This document shows positions 11,392-21,129 of a stretch of DNA of 64,000 bases, in pieces (within the stretch, counting starts at the first letter, position 1; every line of letters starts with the position of its first letter). Origin of the DNA: Sagittula marina (lineage in GTDB: Bacteria; Pseudomonadota; Alphaproteobacteria; Rhodobacterales; Rhodobacteraceae); the NCBI RefSeq assembly GCF_014196795.1, contig NZ_JACIEJ010000001.1:496001-560000 (forward strand). The letters run 5' to 3'. Made by a program: the position numbers and the translations under genes. The notes under the pieces are model-generated. The model was not told the DNA's origin. It worked only from the letters and a program-made list of their open reading frames with translations, and did not search any database.

Positions 11392-12878
11392 TCGCCGGGC
11401 TGACTTTGGCGGCGCTGACGCTGGGGCCCGTCGCCGTGGTTTTGATCCGGGCGGGGGGCCTGTCAGCGCTTGCGCCCGGTGATTGGCTGGCGCTGCGGTT
11501 TACAGTCTGGCAGGCCCTCCTGTCAGCTGTATTGAGCGTGGCTTTGGCCGTTCCGGTGGCGCGCGCGCTGGTGCGCCAACGCTTTCCCGGTCGTGCCGTG
11601 TTGGTAACCCTGATGGGCGCCCCATTCATTTTGCCAGTGATCGTCGCCGTCATGGGATTGATCGCCGTGTTTGGCCGTGCCGGGCTGGTGAACGACGTCC
11701 TTGGAGGGCTCGGCCTTCCGCTTGTGGACATTTACGGGCTTCACGGGGTTCTGCTGGCTCACGTCTTTTTCAACCTTCCTTTGGCGGTGCGCATGCTGCT
11801 CACCGGGTGGCAAGCGGTTCCTGGGGAGCGGTTGCGACTTGCGACATCGCTGGGCCTGAGCCGCGCAGCCTTGTGGCGGGTGATTGACGGGCCGGTGATC
11901 CTGCGCGTTGCGCCGGGCGCGCTTGTGGTCATTTTTGTGATTTGTCTGACGAGTTTTGCCGTGGCTTTGACATTGGGCGGAGGGCCAAGGGCAACCACCG
12001 TTGAACTGGCGATTTACCAAGCCATGCGGTTCGACTTCGATCTTGGCCGAGCTGCCACGCTGGGTCTGATCCAATTGGCGCTTGGGCTCGGCGCGGGAAT
12101 ACTGGCGTTGAAAGTGACGCAGACAGATGGGTTTGGTCTGGGCCGTGACCGTGCGTTGGTTCGTCGCGATGGTGCGGGATGGCGCCGCTGGACGGATGGA
12201 ATGTGGATTGCTCTCGCGGGTTTGTTTTTGCTCGTGCCGCTTGGCGCTGTGGTCCTGCGAGGCCTGCAAGGACTGATGTTGCTGCGCGCGGACACTATCG
12301 TTGCCGCGGGGCATTCGGTGGCGGTGGCCGGCGCGTCGACGGTTTTATGCATGATCTGGGCCGTGGCGCTGGCCAACCGGCGAGGGGAACTGCTTGCCCT
12401 GGCCGCGATCACTGTGTCGCCTCTCGTGTTGGGCACCGGCCTTTTCCTGATGCTGAGACCCTTCGTCAATCCGTTCACCATGGCGCTGCCGGTGACAGCA
12501 TTGGTCAATGCGTTGATGGGCCTGCCCTTTGCGCTTCGGATCATCACGCCACAAGCCGAGGCGTTGAAGACGGATTACGGGCGGCTGCGGGCCTCTCTGG
12601 GGTTGACCGGCTGGGCGTGGCTGCGTCTGATTTGGGTGCCGCGCTTGCGCCGTCCGCTTGGGTTTGCTGCTGGTCTGGTCGCCGCACTTGCGATGGGGGA
12701 CCTTGGTGTGATTGCCCTCTTCGCTGACCCTGATCGGGCGACCCTGCCGTTGCAGGTCTATCGGTTGATGGGATCATATCAAATGGAGGCCGCCGCCGGT
12801 GCGGCTTTGCTGCTGCTGGCGTTGTCGCTCGGGGCGTTTGTGATGTTGGACAGGGGAGGCCGCCTTGCTGAGGCTTGA
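11367..12878 (+). CDS. thiP: Thiamine ABC transporter, permease
   Basis: A 503-residue inner-membrane protein with about twelve helices: two fused copies of the binding-protein-dependent permease domain, the usual ThiP form. Each half carries an EAA-type loop contacting the ATPase (first half LRLATSLGLSRAALWRVIDGP, second half RLRASLGLTGWAWLRLIWVP). It forms the channel for thiamine with ThiB and ThiQ. Translation is coupled to thiB by the overlapping start. Confidence 0.95.
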   Translation: MARSPFAIIAGLTLAALTLGPVAVVLIRAGGLSALAPGDWLALRFTVWQALLSAVLSVALAVPVARALVRQRFPGRAVLVTLMGAPFILPVIVAVMGLIAVFGRAGLVNDVLGGLGLPLVDIYGLHGVLLAHVFFNLPLAVRMLLTGWQAVPGERLRLATSLGLSRAALWRVIDGPVILRVAPGALVVIFVICLTSFAVALTLGGGPRATTVELAIYQAMRFDFDLGRAATLGLIQLALGLGAGILALKVTQTDGFGLGRDRALVRRDGAGWRRWTDGMWIALAGLFLLVPLGAVVLRGLQGLMLLRADTIVAAGHSVAVAGASTVLCMIWAVALANRRGELLALAAITVSPLVLGTGLFLMLRPFVNPFTMALPVTALVNALMGLPFALRIITPQAEALKTDYGRLRASLGLTGWAWLRLIWVPRLRRPLGFAAGLVAALAMGDLGVIALFADPDRATLPLQVYRLMGSYQMEAAAGAALLLLALSLGAFVMLDRGGRLAEA

Positions 12879-13569
12879 GGAGCTGCGCATTGATATGGGG
12901 GGCGGAACATTGGATGCGGATCTGTCCTTCGCACCGGGACGGCGCGTGGCCGTTCTGGGTCCATCCGGCGCTGGAAAGTCGACGCTGCTCGACGTGATCG
13001 CCGGTTTCCGAACACCGATCTCCGGGCGTTTGGCTTGGGGGGACCGCGATTTGACACAGGTGCCGCCGCAGGCACGTCCGGTGTCGATCCTGTTTCAGGA
13101 CAGCAATCTTTTCCCACATCTGGATCTGGCGCGAAATCTAGGATTGGCGTTGCGGCCCGACGGGCGCAAGCCCGGAGCCGAAGAGATGCCGCGTATCGAA
13201 GGAGCCTTGGCACGGGTCGGGCTGGAGGGGCTTGCGCGGCGTAAGCCTGGCACCTTGTCGGGCGGTCAGCAAAGTCGCGCGGCACTGGCACGTGTCTTGT
13301 TGATGGCACGGCCCGTGCTGTTGCTGGACGAACCCTTCGCCGCACTGGGGCCGGGGTTGAAGCGGGAAATGCTGACAGTCGTGCGGGAGGTGGCAGAGAC
13401 CCTCGGCGCGCTGACCCTCATGGTGACGCATGATCCGAATGATGCCCGCGCCTTTGCGCAAGATGTTGTGCTGGTAACCGATGGCTTGGTGCATCCGCCG
13501 GTGCCGGTCGAGCCGTTTTTTTCGGTCCCGTCCAAGGCGTTCCGCGAATACCTTGGGGAGCTGGGATAA
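12865..13569 (+). CDS. thiQ: Thiamine ABC transporter, ATP-binding subunit
   Basis: A 234-residue ATPase: Walker A GPSGAGKST (about residues 32-40), signature LSGGQQSRAALAR, Walker B VLLLDEP, and the switch His in MVTHDPND. The start is a TTG at 12865 with GGGGAGG just upstream, overlapping the end of thiP by 14 bases; the next in-frame ATG (12895) would delete the first beta strand. Completes the thiBPQ operon and energises thiamine import. Confidence 0.94.
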   Translation: MLRLEELRIDMGGGTLDADLSFAPGRRVAVLGPSGAGKSTLLDVIAGFRTPISGRLAWGDRDLTQVPPQARPVSILFQDSNLFPHLDLARNLGLALRPDGRKPGAEEMPRIEGALARVGLEGLARRKPGTLSGGQQSRAALARVLLMARPVLLLDEPFAALGPGLKREMLTVVREVAETLGALTLMVTHDPNDARAFAQDVVLVTDGLVHPPVPVEPFFSVPSKAFREYLGELG

Positions 13570-13602
13570 GCTCTGGTCCACACATCGCAGTCGGCACACC
13601 AA

Positions 13603-13628
13603 AAAGCCCCGCCAAATTGGCGGGGCTT
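13603..13628. terminator. Bidirectional terminator between thiQ and petC
   Basis: An inverted repeat, AAAGCCCCGCCAA then ATTGGCGGGGCTTT, lies between the convergent thiQ and petC genes. It is A-rich on one flank and T-rich on the other, so it can stop transcription from both sides. Confidence 0.85.
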
Positions 13629-13653
13629 TGTCGTTGTCGATATGCGAAGGCAA

Positions 13654-14493
13654 TCAGCCCTTGCGTTTGATCGGAGCCCAGATGCGCTTGTTCACGAGGT
13701 ACAGCAGAACGGACATGAGGAGCAGGAAGAACACACCGATAAAGCCGGCTTCCTTACGCTGCATCATCTTCGGTTCAGCCGTCCACATCAGGAAAGCTGC
13801 GACGTCTTCCACTTCGCTTTCCAGCGAGTTGGAATGACCGTCGTCGAATTCCACGTCTTCGCCCCACAAGGGCTGCCCCATGCCGATCCAAGACCCTGGA
13901 ACAGTGTGGTGGCCCTCTTCATTGAGGCAGGAGGGCGGATAGCCACCTGCGGTGAAGACGGTGTTGTAGTTACCCGGGAAATCTTCAGGAGCACATTCCG
14001 GCGCTTCTTCGTAACCGTGCAGCAGGGACGCGATGTACTCCGCGCCGCCCATGCCCTTGAAGAACTGGTTGATGCCAAGGCCGTAGGGGCCATGGAAGCC
14101 AGCGCGCTTCTTCGCCATCAACGACAGGTCCGGTGCGTTGGCCGAAGTTACCGCAGGGAACTGGTCCGTTGGAAGGGCCGTGCGGAAATCGCCGTCGCCG
14201 TCGTTCAGCTCCGGATCCCAGACTTCGAATTGCGAAGCATAGGCGAAGACTTCGTCTTCGTTGTAGCCAAGCGCCGACAAGTCGCGGATCGGAACATATT
14301 GCAGACCGTGGCAGGCAGAGCAGACCTCGGTGTAGATCTTCAGGCCACGTTGCAGTTGCATTTGGTCGTAGCTGCCGAAGGGCCCTTCGAAGGAGAAGGA
14401 GTAGTCCTCGACGTGTGCCTCACCACCGGCGGCGTATGCGCCGGTGGACAGGCCGATGGCCGTAAGGGCCGCGAGGCTGAGTTTCTTGAACAT
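13654..14493 (-). CDS. petC: Cytochrome c1 of the bc1 complex
   Basis: A 279-residue subunit of ubiquinol:cytochrome c oxidoreductase. It has a signal peptide (MFKKLSLAALTAIGLSTGAYA), the covalent haem motif C58-S-A-C61-H62, a probable Met haem ligand in WIGMGQPLWGEDVEFDDG, and one C-terminal membrane anchor (about residues 250-272) before the basic tail NKRIWAPIKRKG. The ATG at 14493 is chosen because the longer frame upstream encodes an Arg-rich stretch overlapping petB. Last gene of petABC; it passes electrons from the Rieske centre to cytochrome c. Confidence 0.97.
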   Translation of the reverse strand: MFKKLSLAALTAIGLSTGAYAAGGEAHVEDYSFSFEGPFGSYDQMQLQRGLKIYTEVCSACHGLQYVPIRDLSALGYNEDEVFAYASQFEVWDPELNDGDGDFRTALPTDQFPAVTSANAPDLSLMAKKRAGFHGPYGLGINQFFKGMGGAEYIASLLHGYEEAPECAPEDFPGNYNTVFTAGGYPPSCLNEEGHHTVPGSWIGMGQPLWGEDVEFDDGHSNSLESEVEDVAAFLMWTAEPKMMQRKEAGFIGVFFLLLMSVLLYLVNKRIWAPIKRKG

Positions 14494-14512
14494 CTCTTGC
14501 GATCCTTGTTGC

Positions 14513-15850
14513 TTATTCCGCCGGGGTGGTGCCAGCGGCGTGGGTCTTCGGCGGGTAGTGCGCGTCGAAGTCCTCTTCGATGGTGGCGGGACGCGGCAGC
14601 GGCTTCTCGAACACACCCAGCAGAGGCAGGATGACCAAGAAATACGCGAACCAATAGGCGGATGCGATCAGCGAGAAGGAGGCGTAGGGCTCCTCTGCGG
14701 GCATCGCCCCCAGCCACATCAGGGCCATGAAGTCGATGCACAGCAGGCCGAACCACCACTTGAACATCGGGCGGTATTTGCCCGAACGCACGCGGGATGT
14801 GTCCAGCCAAGGCGCCAGAGCCATGACCAGGATCGCGCCAAACATCGCCAGAACGCCGAAGAACTTCGCGTCGATGATGCCGCCGGTGATGAACGAGGCG
14901 ATCTGCACAACCCACACTTCGGAGGTGAAGGCGCGCAGGATCGCGTAGAACGGCAGGAAGTACCATTCAGGCACGATGTGCGCCGGGGTCGAAAGCGGGT
15001 TTGCCTCGATGTAGTTGTCCGGGTGGCCAAGGTAGTTCGGCATGAAACCGACGATGGCAAAGAAGATCGCCAGGATCAGCACCAGCGCGAACAGGTCCTT
15101 GATCACGTAGTAGGGCCAGAACGGAACGGTGTCTTTCTCTGCTTCGGCTTTGGAGCCGCGGCGCACTTCGACACCGGTCGGGTTGTTGTTGCCCGTGGTG
15201 TGGAACGCCCAGATGTGCACGGCAACGAGTGCCGCAATCACGAAGGGCAGCAGGTAGTGCAGCGAGAAGAAGCGGTTCAGCGTGGCATTGTCCACGGCAG
15301 GTCCGCCCAGCAGCCAAGTCTGGATCGACTCACCGATGCCCGGGATCGCGCCGAACAGGCCGGTGATCACGGTCGCACCCCAGAAGGACATCTGACCCCA
15401 GGGCAGAACGTAGCCCATGAAGGCGGTGCCCATCATGCACAGGTAGATCAGCATGCCGATGATCCATGTGATCTCGCGCGGGGCTTTGTACGACCCGTAA
15501 TACAGACCACGGAAGATGTGCAGGTACACCGCGACAAAGAACAGCGACGCGCCGTTCATGTGCAGGTAGCGGATGAAGTGACCGCCGTTCACGTTGCGCA
15601 TGATGTGTTCGATCGAGGCAAAGGCCAGATCCACATGCGGCGTGTAGTGCATCACCAGGACGATGCCGGTGATGATCTGCAGGGCAAGGCAGAAGGTCAG
15701 GACAATGCCCCAGATCCACATCCAGTTGAGGTTCTTGGGGGTGGGGATCATGATCGTGTCATAGAGCAGGCCTACGATGGGCAGGCGCGAATGCGTCCAC
15801 TTTTCGATGCCTGTCTTTGGCTCGTAATGATCGTGCGGGATTCCAGCCAT
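14513..15850 (-). CDS. petB: Cytochrome b of the bc1 complex
   Basis: A 445-residue inner-membrane protein that carries haems bL and bH and forms both quinone sites. Visible hallmarks are eight hydrophobic helices, [17 protein letters not shown] in the Qo region, the PEWY motif in [17 protein letters not shown], and His residues in helices B and D. The C-terminal extension ([17 protein letters not shown]) is typical of alphaproteobacterial forms. Middle gene of petABC, 19 bases from petC and 12 from petA. Confidence 0.98.
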   Translation of the reverse strand: MAGIPHDHYEPKTGIEKWTHSRLPIVGLLYDTIMIPTPKNLNWMWIWGIVLTFCLALQIITGIVLVMHYTPHVDLAFASIEHIMRNVNGGHFIRYLHMNGASLFFVAVYLHIFRGLYYGSYKAPREITWIIGMLIYLCMMGTAFMGYVLPWGQMSFWGATVITGLFGAIPGIGESIQTWLLGGPAVDNATLNRFFSLHYLLPFVIAALVAVHIWAFHTTGNNNPTGVEVRRGSKAEAEKDTVPFWPYYVIKDLFALVLILAIFFAIVGFMPNYLGHPDNYIEANPLSTPAHIVPEWYFLPFYAILRAFTSEVWVVQIASFITGGIIDAKFFGVLAMFGAILVMALAPWLDTSRVRSGKYRPMFKWWFGLLCIDFMALMWLGAMPAEEPYASFSLIASAYWFAYFLVILPLLGVFEKPLPRPATIEEDFDAHYPPKTHAAGTTPAE

Positions 15851-15862
15851 GTGATGCGCTCC

Positions 15863-16453
15863 TTAACCCAGCAGGATGGTGGTGCCATCGACCCATGAGG
15901 TCGGCGGGATGTGCAGGTTTTGCGGCGCCGGACCTTTGCGGATGCGGCCAGCCATGTCGTAGTGCGACCCGTGGCAGGGGCAGAACCAGCCGCCAAAATC
16001 GCCAGAATCACCCAGCGGCACGCAGCCGAGGTGAGTGCAGACGCCCATCTGGACCAGCCAGGTCTCGGCGGGTTCGTCGGACCCTTCCGGGCTCGGCATT
16101 GTGCGGTTTGCGTCAACGGCCAGCGCCGACGGATCGAGGTTGTCGTTCCGTGCCAGCGGATCCACAAGGTCGCCCATGGCTTCCTCGTCCTGAAGCTTGG
16201 CCTTCTCGACCTCTTCCGCGGTGCGGTGGCGGATGAACACCGGCTTGCCCAGCCATTTGACTGTCAACTGGGTGCCCGGAGCCACGCCGGACACATCCAC
16301 ACGAATGGTGGACATGGCCCGTACGTCGGCAGAGGGGTTCATCTGGTTGACCAGCGGCCAGACCGCAGCGCCCGTGGTGACGGCCCCGGCGCCGGCTGCG
16401 GCGTAGTAGAGGAAGTCCCTGCGGGTGGCATCATGATCGTCAGCGTGTGACAC
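15863..16453 (-). CDS. petA: Rieske iron-sulfur protein of the bc1 complex
   Basis: A 196-residue protein with a twin-arginine-type N-terminus ([17 protein letters not shown]), whose hydrophobic segment also serves as the membrane anchor. The 2Fe-2S ligands lie in VCTHLGC and [10 protein letters not shown] (two Cys-His pairs plus the disulfide cysteines). The [12 protein letters not shown] segment precedes the cluster-binding fold. First gene of petABC; it transfers an electron from ubiquinol to cytochrome c1. Confidence 0.98.
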   Translation of the reverse strand: MSHADDHDATRRDFLYYAAAGAGAVTTGAAVWPLVNQMNPSADVRAMSTIRVDVSGVAPGTQLTVKWLGKPVFIRHRTAEEVEKAKLQDEEAMGDLVDPLARNDNLDPSALAVDANRTMPSPEGSDEPAETWLVQMGVCTHLGCVPLGDSGDFGGWFCPCHGSHYDMAGRIRKGPAPQNLHIPPTSWVDGTTILLG

Positions 16454-16687
16454 GATTTTCGCTCCCTAGTTCGGGGCCCGAGGAAGCGCCCTCCGGCCAA
16501 GATACGTCAAAACGCACGGGCGAGTCCTTGCCGACTCTCCCGCGCGATTTCAGTGGCGTATCTACCCGTCACCTTTGGTGTGGTAAAGTCAACAAAAGGC
16601 ACACTTTGATAGTCGTGCGGATGTGTCGCGGTTGAAACGCACTTGATGCAAAGCTACTTGGCACCCAACGAGAACGGAGTTTGTCGA

Positions 16688-17341
16688 ATGAAGCGTGTGA
16701 TTCTGGGTGCGAGCCTTGCCGTCGCGATGGCCGCACCCGTTGCGGCAGAGACAGAATTGTCTATCTATACTGGTTGGCAGACCCTGCCGCACAGCCGGAT
16801 TTCGGGCGAGCTGCCGAATGGCGGTGGGTCTTATGACGAGCTGGTTGGCTGGAAGGGGAAATCCTTTCAAATGCCGCCTTATTATGGCGCGCGCGCCATG
16901 TGGTGGCAGCCAAGCGGCTTGGGCTTTGGCGTGGAATACACCCATACGAAGGCTTACGCGCCCGATGACACCAAGGATGATCTGGGCTTCTCACGGTTGG
17001 AATTCACGGACGGGCACAACGTTCTGACTGCCAATGTCGCGAAGCGGTGGGATCAGCAGTGGGGCAACGTGACGCCGTATGTCGGTGGCGGTCTCGGCAT
17101 TGCGTTTCCGCATGTGGATGCAAAGCATGACTCCGGGTCGCGCACTTATGGGTTTCAGGTCACGGGTCCCGCCGTGCGTCTGACAGCCGGGGCCAGCCTG
17201 CCGATCAATGACCGCTACTCTGTCTTCGGGGAATATCAGTTCACGTATTCCACGAACGAAGGCGACTTCGACGATGGCGGCAGCTTCGACACCGACATCA
17301 AGACCAACGCCCTGAACGTTGGTGTATCGCTGAGTTTCTGA
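16688..17341 (+). CDS. Outer-membrane beta-barrel protein
   Basis: A 217-residue protein with the signal peptide [20 protein letters not shown]. The mature part is made of alternating polar and hydrophobic strands ending in a terminal Phe (NVGVSLSF), as expected for an eight-stranded outer-membrane barrel of the OmpA/OmpW size class. The start at 16688 has GGAG 8 bases upstream. Alphaproteobacterial proteins of similar build include the lipid A oxidase LpxQ, but I see no motif that proves that activity. It is divergent from petA. Confidence 0.75.
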   Translation: MKRVILGASLAVAMAAPVAAETELSIYTGWQTLPHSRISGELPNGGGSYDELVGWKGKSFQMPPYYGARAMWWQPSGLGFGVEYTHTKAYAPDDTKDDLGFSRLEFTDGHNVLTANVAKRWDQQWGNVTPYVGGGLGIAFPHVDAKHDSGSRTYGFQVTGPAVRLTAGASLPINDRYSVFGEYQFTYSTNEGDFDDGGSFDTDIKTNALNVGVSLSF

Positions 17342-17376
17342 ACGATTGCGCCGCCCCGACGGGCGGCGCTTGGCGA

Positions 17377-17979
17377 CTACCCGGGTTTGGTGGCGAGCAT
17401 CGACTCGCGCTGCCCGAACTTCTCGAACCACGCGCTTAGCCCCTCGCGACCCGTGCGCCAGCTGCGCACGTCGTGACGGAAGTCGAGATAACCCAAGCCA
17501 CAGCCCACGGCGATCTGCCCCATGTCGAGCGGCCCGTTGAGGTGGCTCATCCACCGGGTTTCCAAGGCATCAAGCGCGCGGCTCACCTTGGCCCACTGTC
17601 CTTCGATCCAGTCCATCGACACGTGTTCTTTCGGTCGAAAGCGTTCCTCGTAAACGATGGCCACCGCAGCATCCGTCAGCCCGTCGGCCGTCGCCTCCAG
17701 TGTGAGCGTGTCCCAAATGCGTTTTTCCGGGTACAACCCGGCCTCTGCACGCGCATCCAGAAAGCGGCAAATCACGCGGCTGTCATACAGGGTCGGTCCG
17801 TTTTCGCGGATCAGCGCCGGGATCTTGCCCACCGGGTTGGCCGACGCCAGCTCTGCATCGGTCGCGATCGGAGACGTTGCAACGTTAACGCGTTCGACAT
17901 CCTCAAGCTGGCCGGTCTCGATCAGGGTAACCATCACCTTGCGCACAAAGGGCGAAGCGGGGGAGTGCATCAGTTTCAT
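17377..17979 (-). CDS. Glutathione S-transferase family protein
   Basis: A 200-residue cytoplasmic protein. The N-terminal thioredoxin-like half begins MKLMHSPASPFVRKVMVTLIE (catalytic Ser region), has the cis-Pro and substrate segment NPVGKIPALI, and GPTLYDSRVICRFLD where glutathione binds. The helical second half holds GQIAVGCGLGYLDFRHD, the usual N-capping region. Substrate unknown. The ATG at 17979 gives the normal length. Confidence 0.88.
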   Translation of the reverse strand: MKLMHSPASPFVRKVMVTLIETGQLEDVERVNVATSPIATDAELASANPVGKIPALIRENGPTLYDSRVICRFLDARAEAGLYPEKRIWDTLTLEATADGLTDAAVAIVYEERFRPKEHVSMDWIEGQWAKVSRALDALETRWMSHLNGPLDMGQIAVGCGLGYLDFRHDVRSWRTGREGLSAWFEKFGQRESMLATKPG

Positions 17980-18061
17980 GGCAATGCCTTTGGAATGTTT
18001 AACTATGTGCAGCGTGTCAGAGGTCGGGGCCGCCCTCAAGGGTGGTAAACTGCGCCAAGCG

Positions 18062-18988
18062 CTAACCCGCCTTGGGGTGACAGGCCTCGTAGACCTGCAT
18101 CAGATGCACTTGGTCGACGGCGGTATAAGACTGCGTTGTCGACAGGGAGGCATGGCCCAACAGTTCCTGAATCGCCCGCAAGTCACCGCCGGCCTGCAAC
18201 AGATGCGTGGCAAAGCTGTGCCGCATGGCGTGGGGCGTCGCCGTGGCGGGCAGGCCCAGCTGCATCCGCGCGCGCTCTGTCACCTTGGCGATGTGACGCC
18301 CGTTCAGCGTGCCGCCGCGCGCGCCGCGAAACACCGCTTCATCCGGCGACATCGAGTAAGGGCAGAGCGTCAGATAGCTTTCGACGGCGCGTCGCGCGAT
18401 GGGCAGCACCGGCACCAAACGCTCCTTCTTGCCCTTGCCGAGAATGCGCAGGCTGTCCGTCAACGGCAGGTCGCGCCCTTTCAACCCCAGAGCCTCTGAA
18501 ATCCGCAGGCCACAGCCGTACAGCAGCGTCGTCACAGCTGCATCCCGCGCGCCTTGCCAGCTGTCCTGCGTTTGCAGTTCAACGGTGTCGATCATGGCGC
18601 GGGCGGCGTCTTCGGTCAGGGGGCGCGGCAGCTTCTTTTGAAATTTCGGAGAGCGTGTCGCAAGAACGGCGGTAGGCTCGAAGCCCTCGCGTTCCGCCAG
18701 CCAACGGTAGAACGTTTTCACCGCCGACAACTTGCGCGCCATGGACCGGGGCGCGATGTCCTGCCCACGTAAGTGAGCCATCCACGCCCGCATGTCAGAG
18801 GTCGTCACCCGTGCCAATGGCGCCAGCCCTTGCGGTTCCGCATGATGCGCGGTCAAAAACGAGATGAAGTCCATCACATCGGCGCGGTAGGCCGTCACGG
18901 TGTTGTCTGACCTGTCCTTGAGCGCGCGGGTGTGGTCGAGCCATGTGGCCAGCGCGTGACGGGCAGCTTGCGAAATGTCGAGCGTCAT
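18062..18988 (-). CDS. xerC: Tyrosine recombinase XerC
   Basis: A 308-residue site-specific recombinase that acts with XerD at dif to resolve chromosome dimers. The catalytic residues are visible in LLYGCGLRISEAL (Arg), HAMRHSFATHLLQ (His-x-x-Arg), LLGHASLSTTQSY (His and the nucleophilic Tyr). The N-terminal SAM-like core-binding domain begins near residue 10. It is chromosomal XerC, not a phage integrase: it follows the DUF484 gene, as in enterobacteria. Confidence 0.92.
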   Translation of the reverse strand: MTLDISQAARHALATWLDHTRALKDRSDNTVTAYRADVMDFISFLTAHHAEPQGLAPLARVTTSDMRAWMAHLRGQDIAPRSMARKLSAVKTFYRWLAEREGFEPTAVLATRSPKFQKKLPRPLTEDAARAMIDTVELQTQDSWQGARDAAVTTLLYGCGLRISEALGLKGRDLPLTDSLRILGKGKKERLVPVLPIARRAVESYLTLCPYSMSPDEAVFRGARGGTLNGRHIAKVTERARMQLGLPATATPHAMRHSFATHLLQAGGDLRAIQELLGHASLSTTQSYTAVDQVHLMQVYEACHPKAG

Positions 18989-19177
18989 CGGATCATCCTT
19001 CGCGCGGCTGCGCGGTCAACTTCCCCCGATGGTGACGTTTCAGGCTGGCAGCGCCTGTTCTTTGGCTTGTGGCACCGGATGTTTCTGAGCGGTCAGATCC
19101 CGGAGCCGAGAGGCGCGGGCGTCACATTTCGTGCGGAAATATGACAATGCCCGGCAGTGAAAGGTGTTGGTCCGCAG

Positions 19178-19885
19178 TCAGCTTAGCCATCTGCGCATAC
19201 CACGTTCAAAGACACCCGCAAAGAACGCCAAGAGGTCGGTGCCCTGCTGCGGCGTGAACTGGTGCGGATCTTCGGCGCCCATGACGAGCAGGCCGGGCAG
19301 GCGTCCGGGCCCGAAATCGAGCTTCAGGCAAGCCTCAGAGCGGATCCATTCGGCGCGCGTGCCGTAGACGCGCCCGTCGCCGTGGCTGATCTGACGCAAT
19401 GTCACGGGACGGATCGGAGCCTCGCGGTCGCCGGCGATAAAGGTCTCCACAAACCCAGGTTCTGCCACCGACAGGACATCGCCCAAACGGCGGATCACCG
19501 GCTCGCTGTCGTTTTGCTGCGATTCCAGCACCAGTTTGATCACGTCCACACGCAGGATCTGGGCCACTTCGCCGCCAAGATCCTTTAGAAAGGGTTCGAA
19601 ATCCAGCGGGTCGAGCATCCGTAGAATGGCGCGGTGAATCTGGTTGGTCCCGGCAAGGTTCTCATAGGCAGCCGCGATGACGGAGCGATGGGTGTCCTCC
19701 AGCCGGTCGAGCCGTGCTTCGAGCCGTTCCATGGCGATGCCGCGCAGGTCGACGATGTTGCCGCCCATGGCGCGTTCGTTCGCCGCGATCAGAGCGTGCA
19801 TCAGGTCCTTGTCGTCGAGAATCATGTCCGGACGCGAAATGATGGTTTCGCGGAGGGACTCCTCGATTCGGGCGGTGCTGGTCAT
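19178..19885 (-). CDS. DUF484 family protein
   Basis: A 235-residue cytoplasmic protein of the DUF484 family: a short helical N-terminus (IEESLRETIISRPDMILDDKDLMHALIAANER) leading to a GAF-like domain. The ATG at 19885 is used; upstream codons give an unlikely basic stretch. Its biochemical role is not established. The gene lies upstream of xerC on the same strand, an association conserved widely, which suggests but does not prove a link with chromosome processing. Confidence 0.85.
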   Translation of the reverse strand: MTSTARIEESLRETIISRPDMILDDKDLMHALIAANERAMGGNIVDLRGIAMERLEARLDRLEDTHRSVIAAAYENLAGTNQIHRAILRMLDPLDFEPFLKDLGGEVAQILRVDVIKLVLESQQNDSEPVIRRLGDVLSVAEPGFVETFIAGDREAPIRPVTLRQISHGDGRVYGTRAEWIRSEACLKLDFGPGRLPGLLVMGAEDPHQFTPQQGTDLLAFFAGVFERGMRRWLS

Positions 19886-20089
19886 GTGCTGTCCTGTCTC
19901 TGGCCCGTTTTGGGACCGGTCGCTGCTCTGACACGTTTGCCGCGCCTGTTGTCTTGAATTGCAGATTTTTTGCCGCATCGCGGGTCAGGGTGTCAAGGAA
20001 TTCCAAGCGCCAATTCGTCATCCTATTGTGAGCGGGGCGCTTTGGGCACGGCAGATTTTGTGCAAAGCTGGATCAGAGGAGGGCCCGAT

Positions 20090-20407
20090 ATGCCAAATAT
20101 CACCGTTAGTTCCGATCTTCAGACCGTTGTCACCACCTTCGAGACCAGTCCCGGCAATTGTCAGGACTTGCTGGAGGCGTTGGAGGACGCCTACGGCAAA
20201 TTCATATCGAAACAGCCGGGCTTCGTCTCGGCCGCGCTGCACGTGAATGACGCACAGACACGGATCGCCAACTACAGCCAATGGCGCCGGCGAGAGGATT
20301 TCCTCGCCATGCTGCGCGCCCCCGAAATGCGCGCCACCAACCGAACGTTCAACAGTCTCTGCCGGTCGTTTGAGCCTGTCTTGTATGAAGTGGCAGCGGT
20401 GTTTTGA
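20090..20407 (+). CDS. Antibiotic biosynthesis monooxygenase (ABM) domain protein
   Basis: A 105-residue single-domain protein: a ferredoxin-like alpha-beta fold with FETSPGNCQDLLEALEDAY as the first helix, then QPGFVSAALHVNDAQTRIANYSQWRRREDF, the ABM core. A strong AGAGGAGGG site precedes the ATG. Family members range from cofactor-free quinone-forming oxygenases to haem-degrading enzymes and proteins of unknown role; I cannot choose between these. Confidence 0.8.
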   Translation: MPNITVSSDLQTVVTTFETSPGNCQDLLEALEDAYGKFISKQPGFVSAALHVNDAQTRIANYSQWRRREDFLAMLRAPEMRATNRTFNSLCRSFEPVLYEVAAVF

Positions 20408-20482
20408 CCGGAGATCAAATTCTTGATCCCCGCATCTGTGTGATTAAGGTCGGATGTGAAAAACACTGAAAAAGAGTCTGGC

Positions 20483-21115
20483 ATGTTGAAGCGACTATTT
20501 TGGGCTTTTGTGGGGGCTGCTTTCTTCGCGGTGACCAGCGTTGCCGCAGAAGATGGCAGCAATGCGGTAGATGATAGCAAGCGACTGCCATTTTACATGC
20601 CAGAGCTGCGCGGCGTCACCATAGAAGATGCGCAGGAGATCCTCAGCGGAAGTGGACAGAAGATCGCCATTGTCGGGCTTGTCTACAGTGTTTACGGCAA
20701 GGGGCTGGTTGCCGAACAATCCCCGCCGCCCGGCCATGTTTTCACGCAACCCCACGAGGTCATGATCCAGCTGAAAAGATCAAAGGGTATCGCACCGGGG
20801 TACGCGATTGTGCCAGACGTCGAGGGTATGTTGGCCCGCGACGCGGAAGCAGCGCTGCGGAAGAAAGGGTTTTCGCCCCGGCAGGACCAGGATCCGCCCC
20901 AGTACTCTTATGAACGGTCCGGCGCGGAATGTGACTACAATCGCCGCTATGTCTACGTGACTTCAACCACGCCCCCGTCTGGGAGCATGATCAAGCTGCA
21001 AAGTGTTGTTTTGCTGTCTTTGCGGGCGGAGACGATCATCCCCAGCCCGGACTGCAGGCCTCACGTCCGCCGTCCCGGCGACACCGGATTGGGCGTGCCG
21101 GTGGATGTAGACTGA
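20483..21115 (+). CDS. Secreted protein with two PASTA-like domains
   Basis: About 210 residues with the signal peptide MLKRLFWAFVGAAFFAVTSVAA. Two PASTA-like repeats follow: MPELRGVTIEDAQEILSGSG ending VAEQSPPPGHVFTQPHEVMI, and VPDVEGMLARDAEAALRKKG ending TTPPSGSMIKLQSVVLLSL. PASTA domains usually sit on Gram-positive serine/threonine kinases and penicillin-binding proteins, where they sense peptidoglycan; a free periplasmic form is less usual. An in-frame GTG at 20456 is an alternative start. No kinase is nearby. Confidence 0.7.
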   Translation: MLKRLFWAFVGAAFFAVTSVAAEDGSNAVDDSKRLPFYMPELRGVTIEDAQEILSGSGQKIAIVGLVYSVYGKGLVAEQSPPPGHVFTQPHEVMIQLKRSKGIAPGYAIVPDVEGMLARDAEAALRKKGFSPRQDQDPPQYSYERSGAECDYNRRYVYVTSTTPPSGSMIKLQSVVLLSLRAETIIPSPDCRPHVRRPGDTGLGVPVDVD

Positions 21116-21129
21116 GACACGTTGACCGT

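Noticed and set aside
14444..15898. A 484-residue plus-strand frame opposite petB
   Set aside because: Antisense to cytochrome b; rich in His, Asp, Gln and Arg, as expected from a shadow of membrane-protein codons.
18062..18988. Tyrosine recombinase as a phage or island integrase
   Set aside because: Its length, motifs and DUF484 neighbour match chromosomal XerC; no phage genes or tRNA gene lie next to it.
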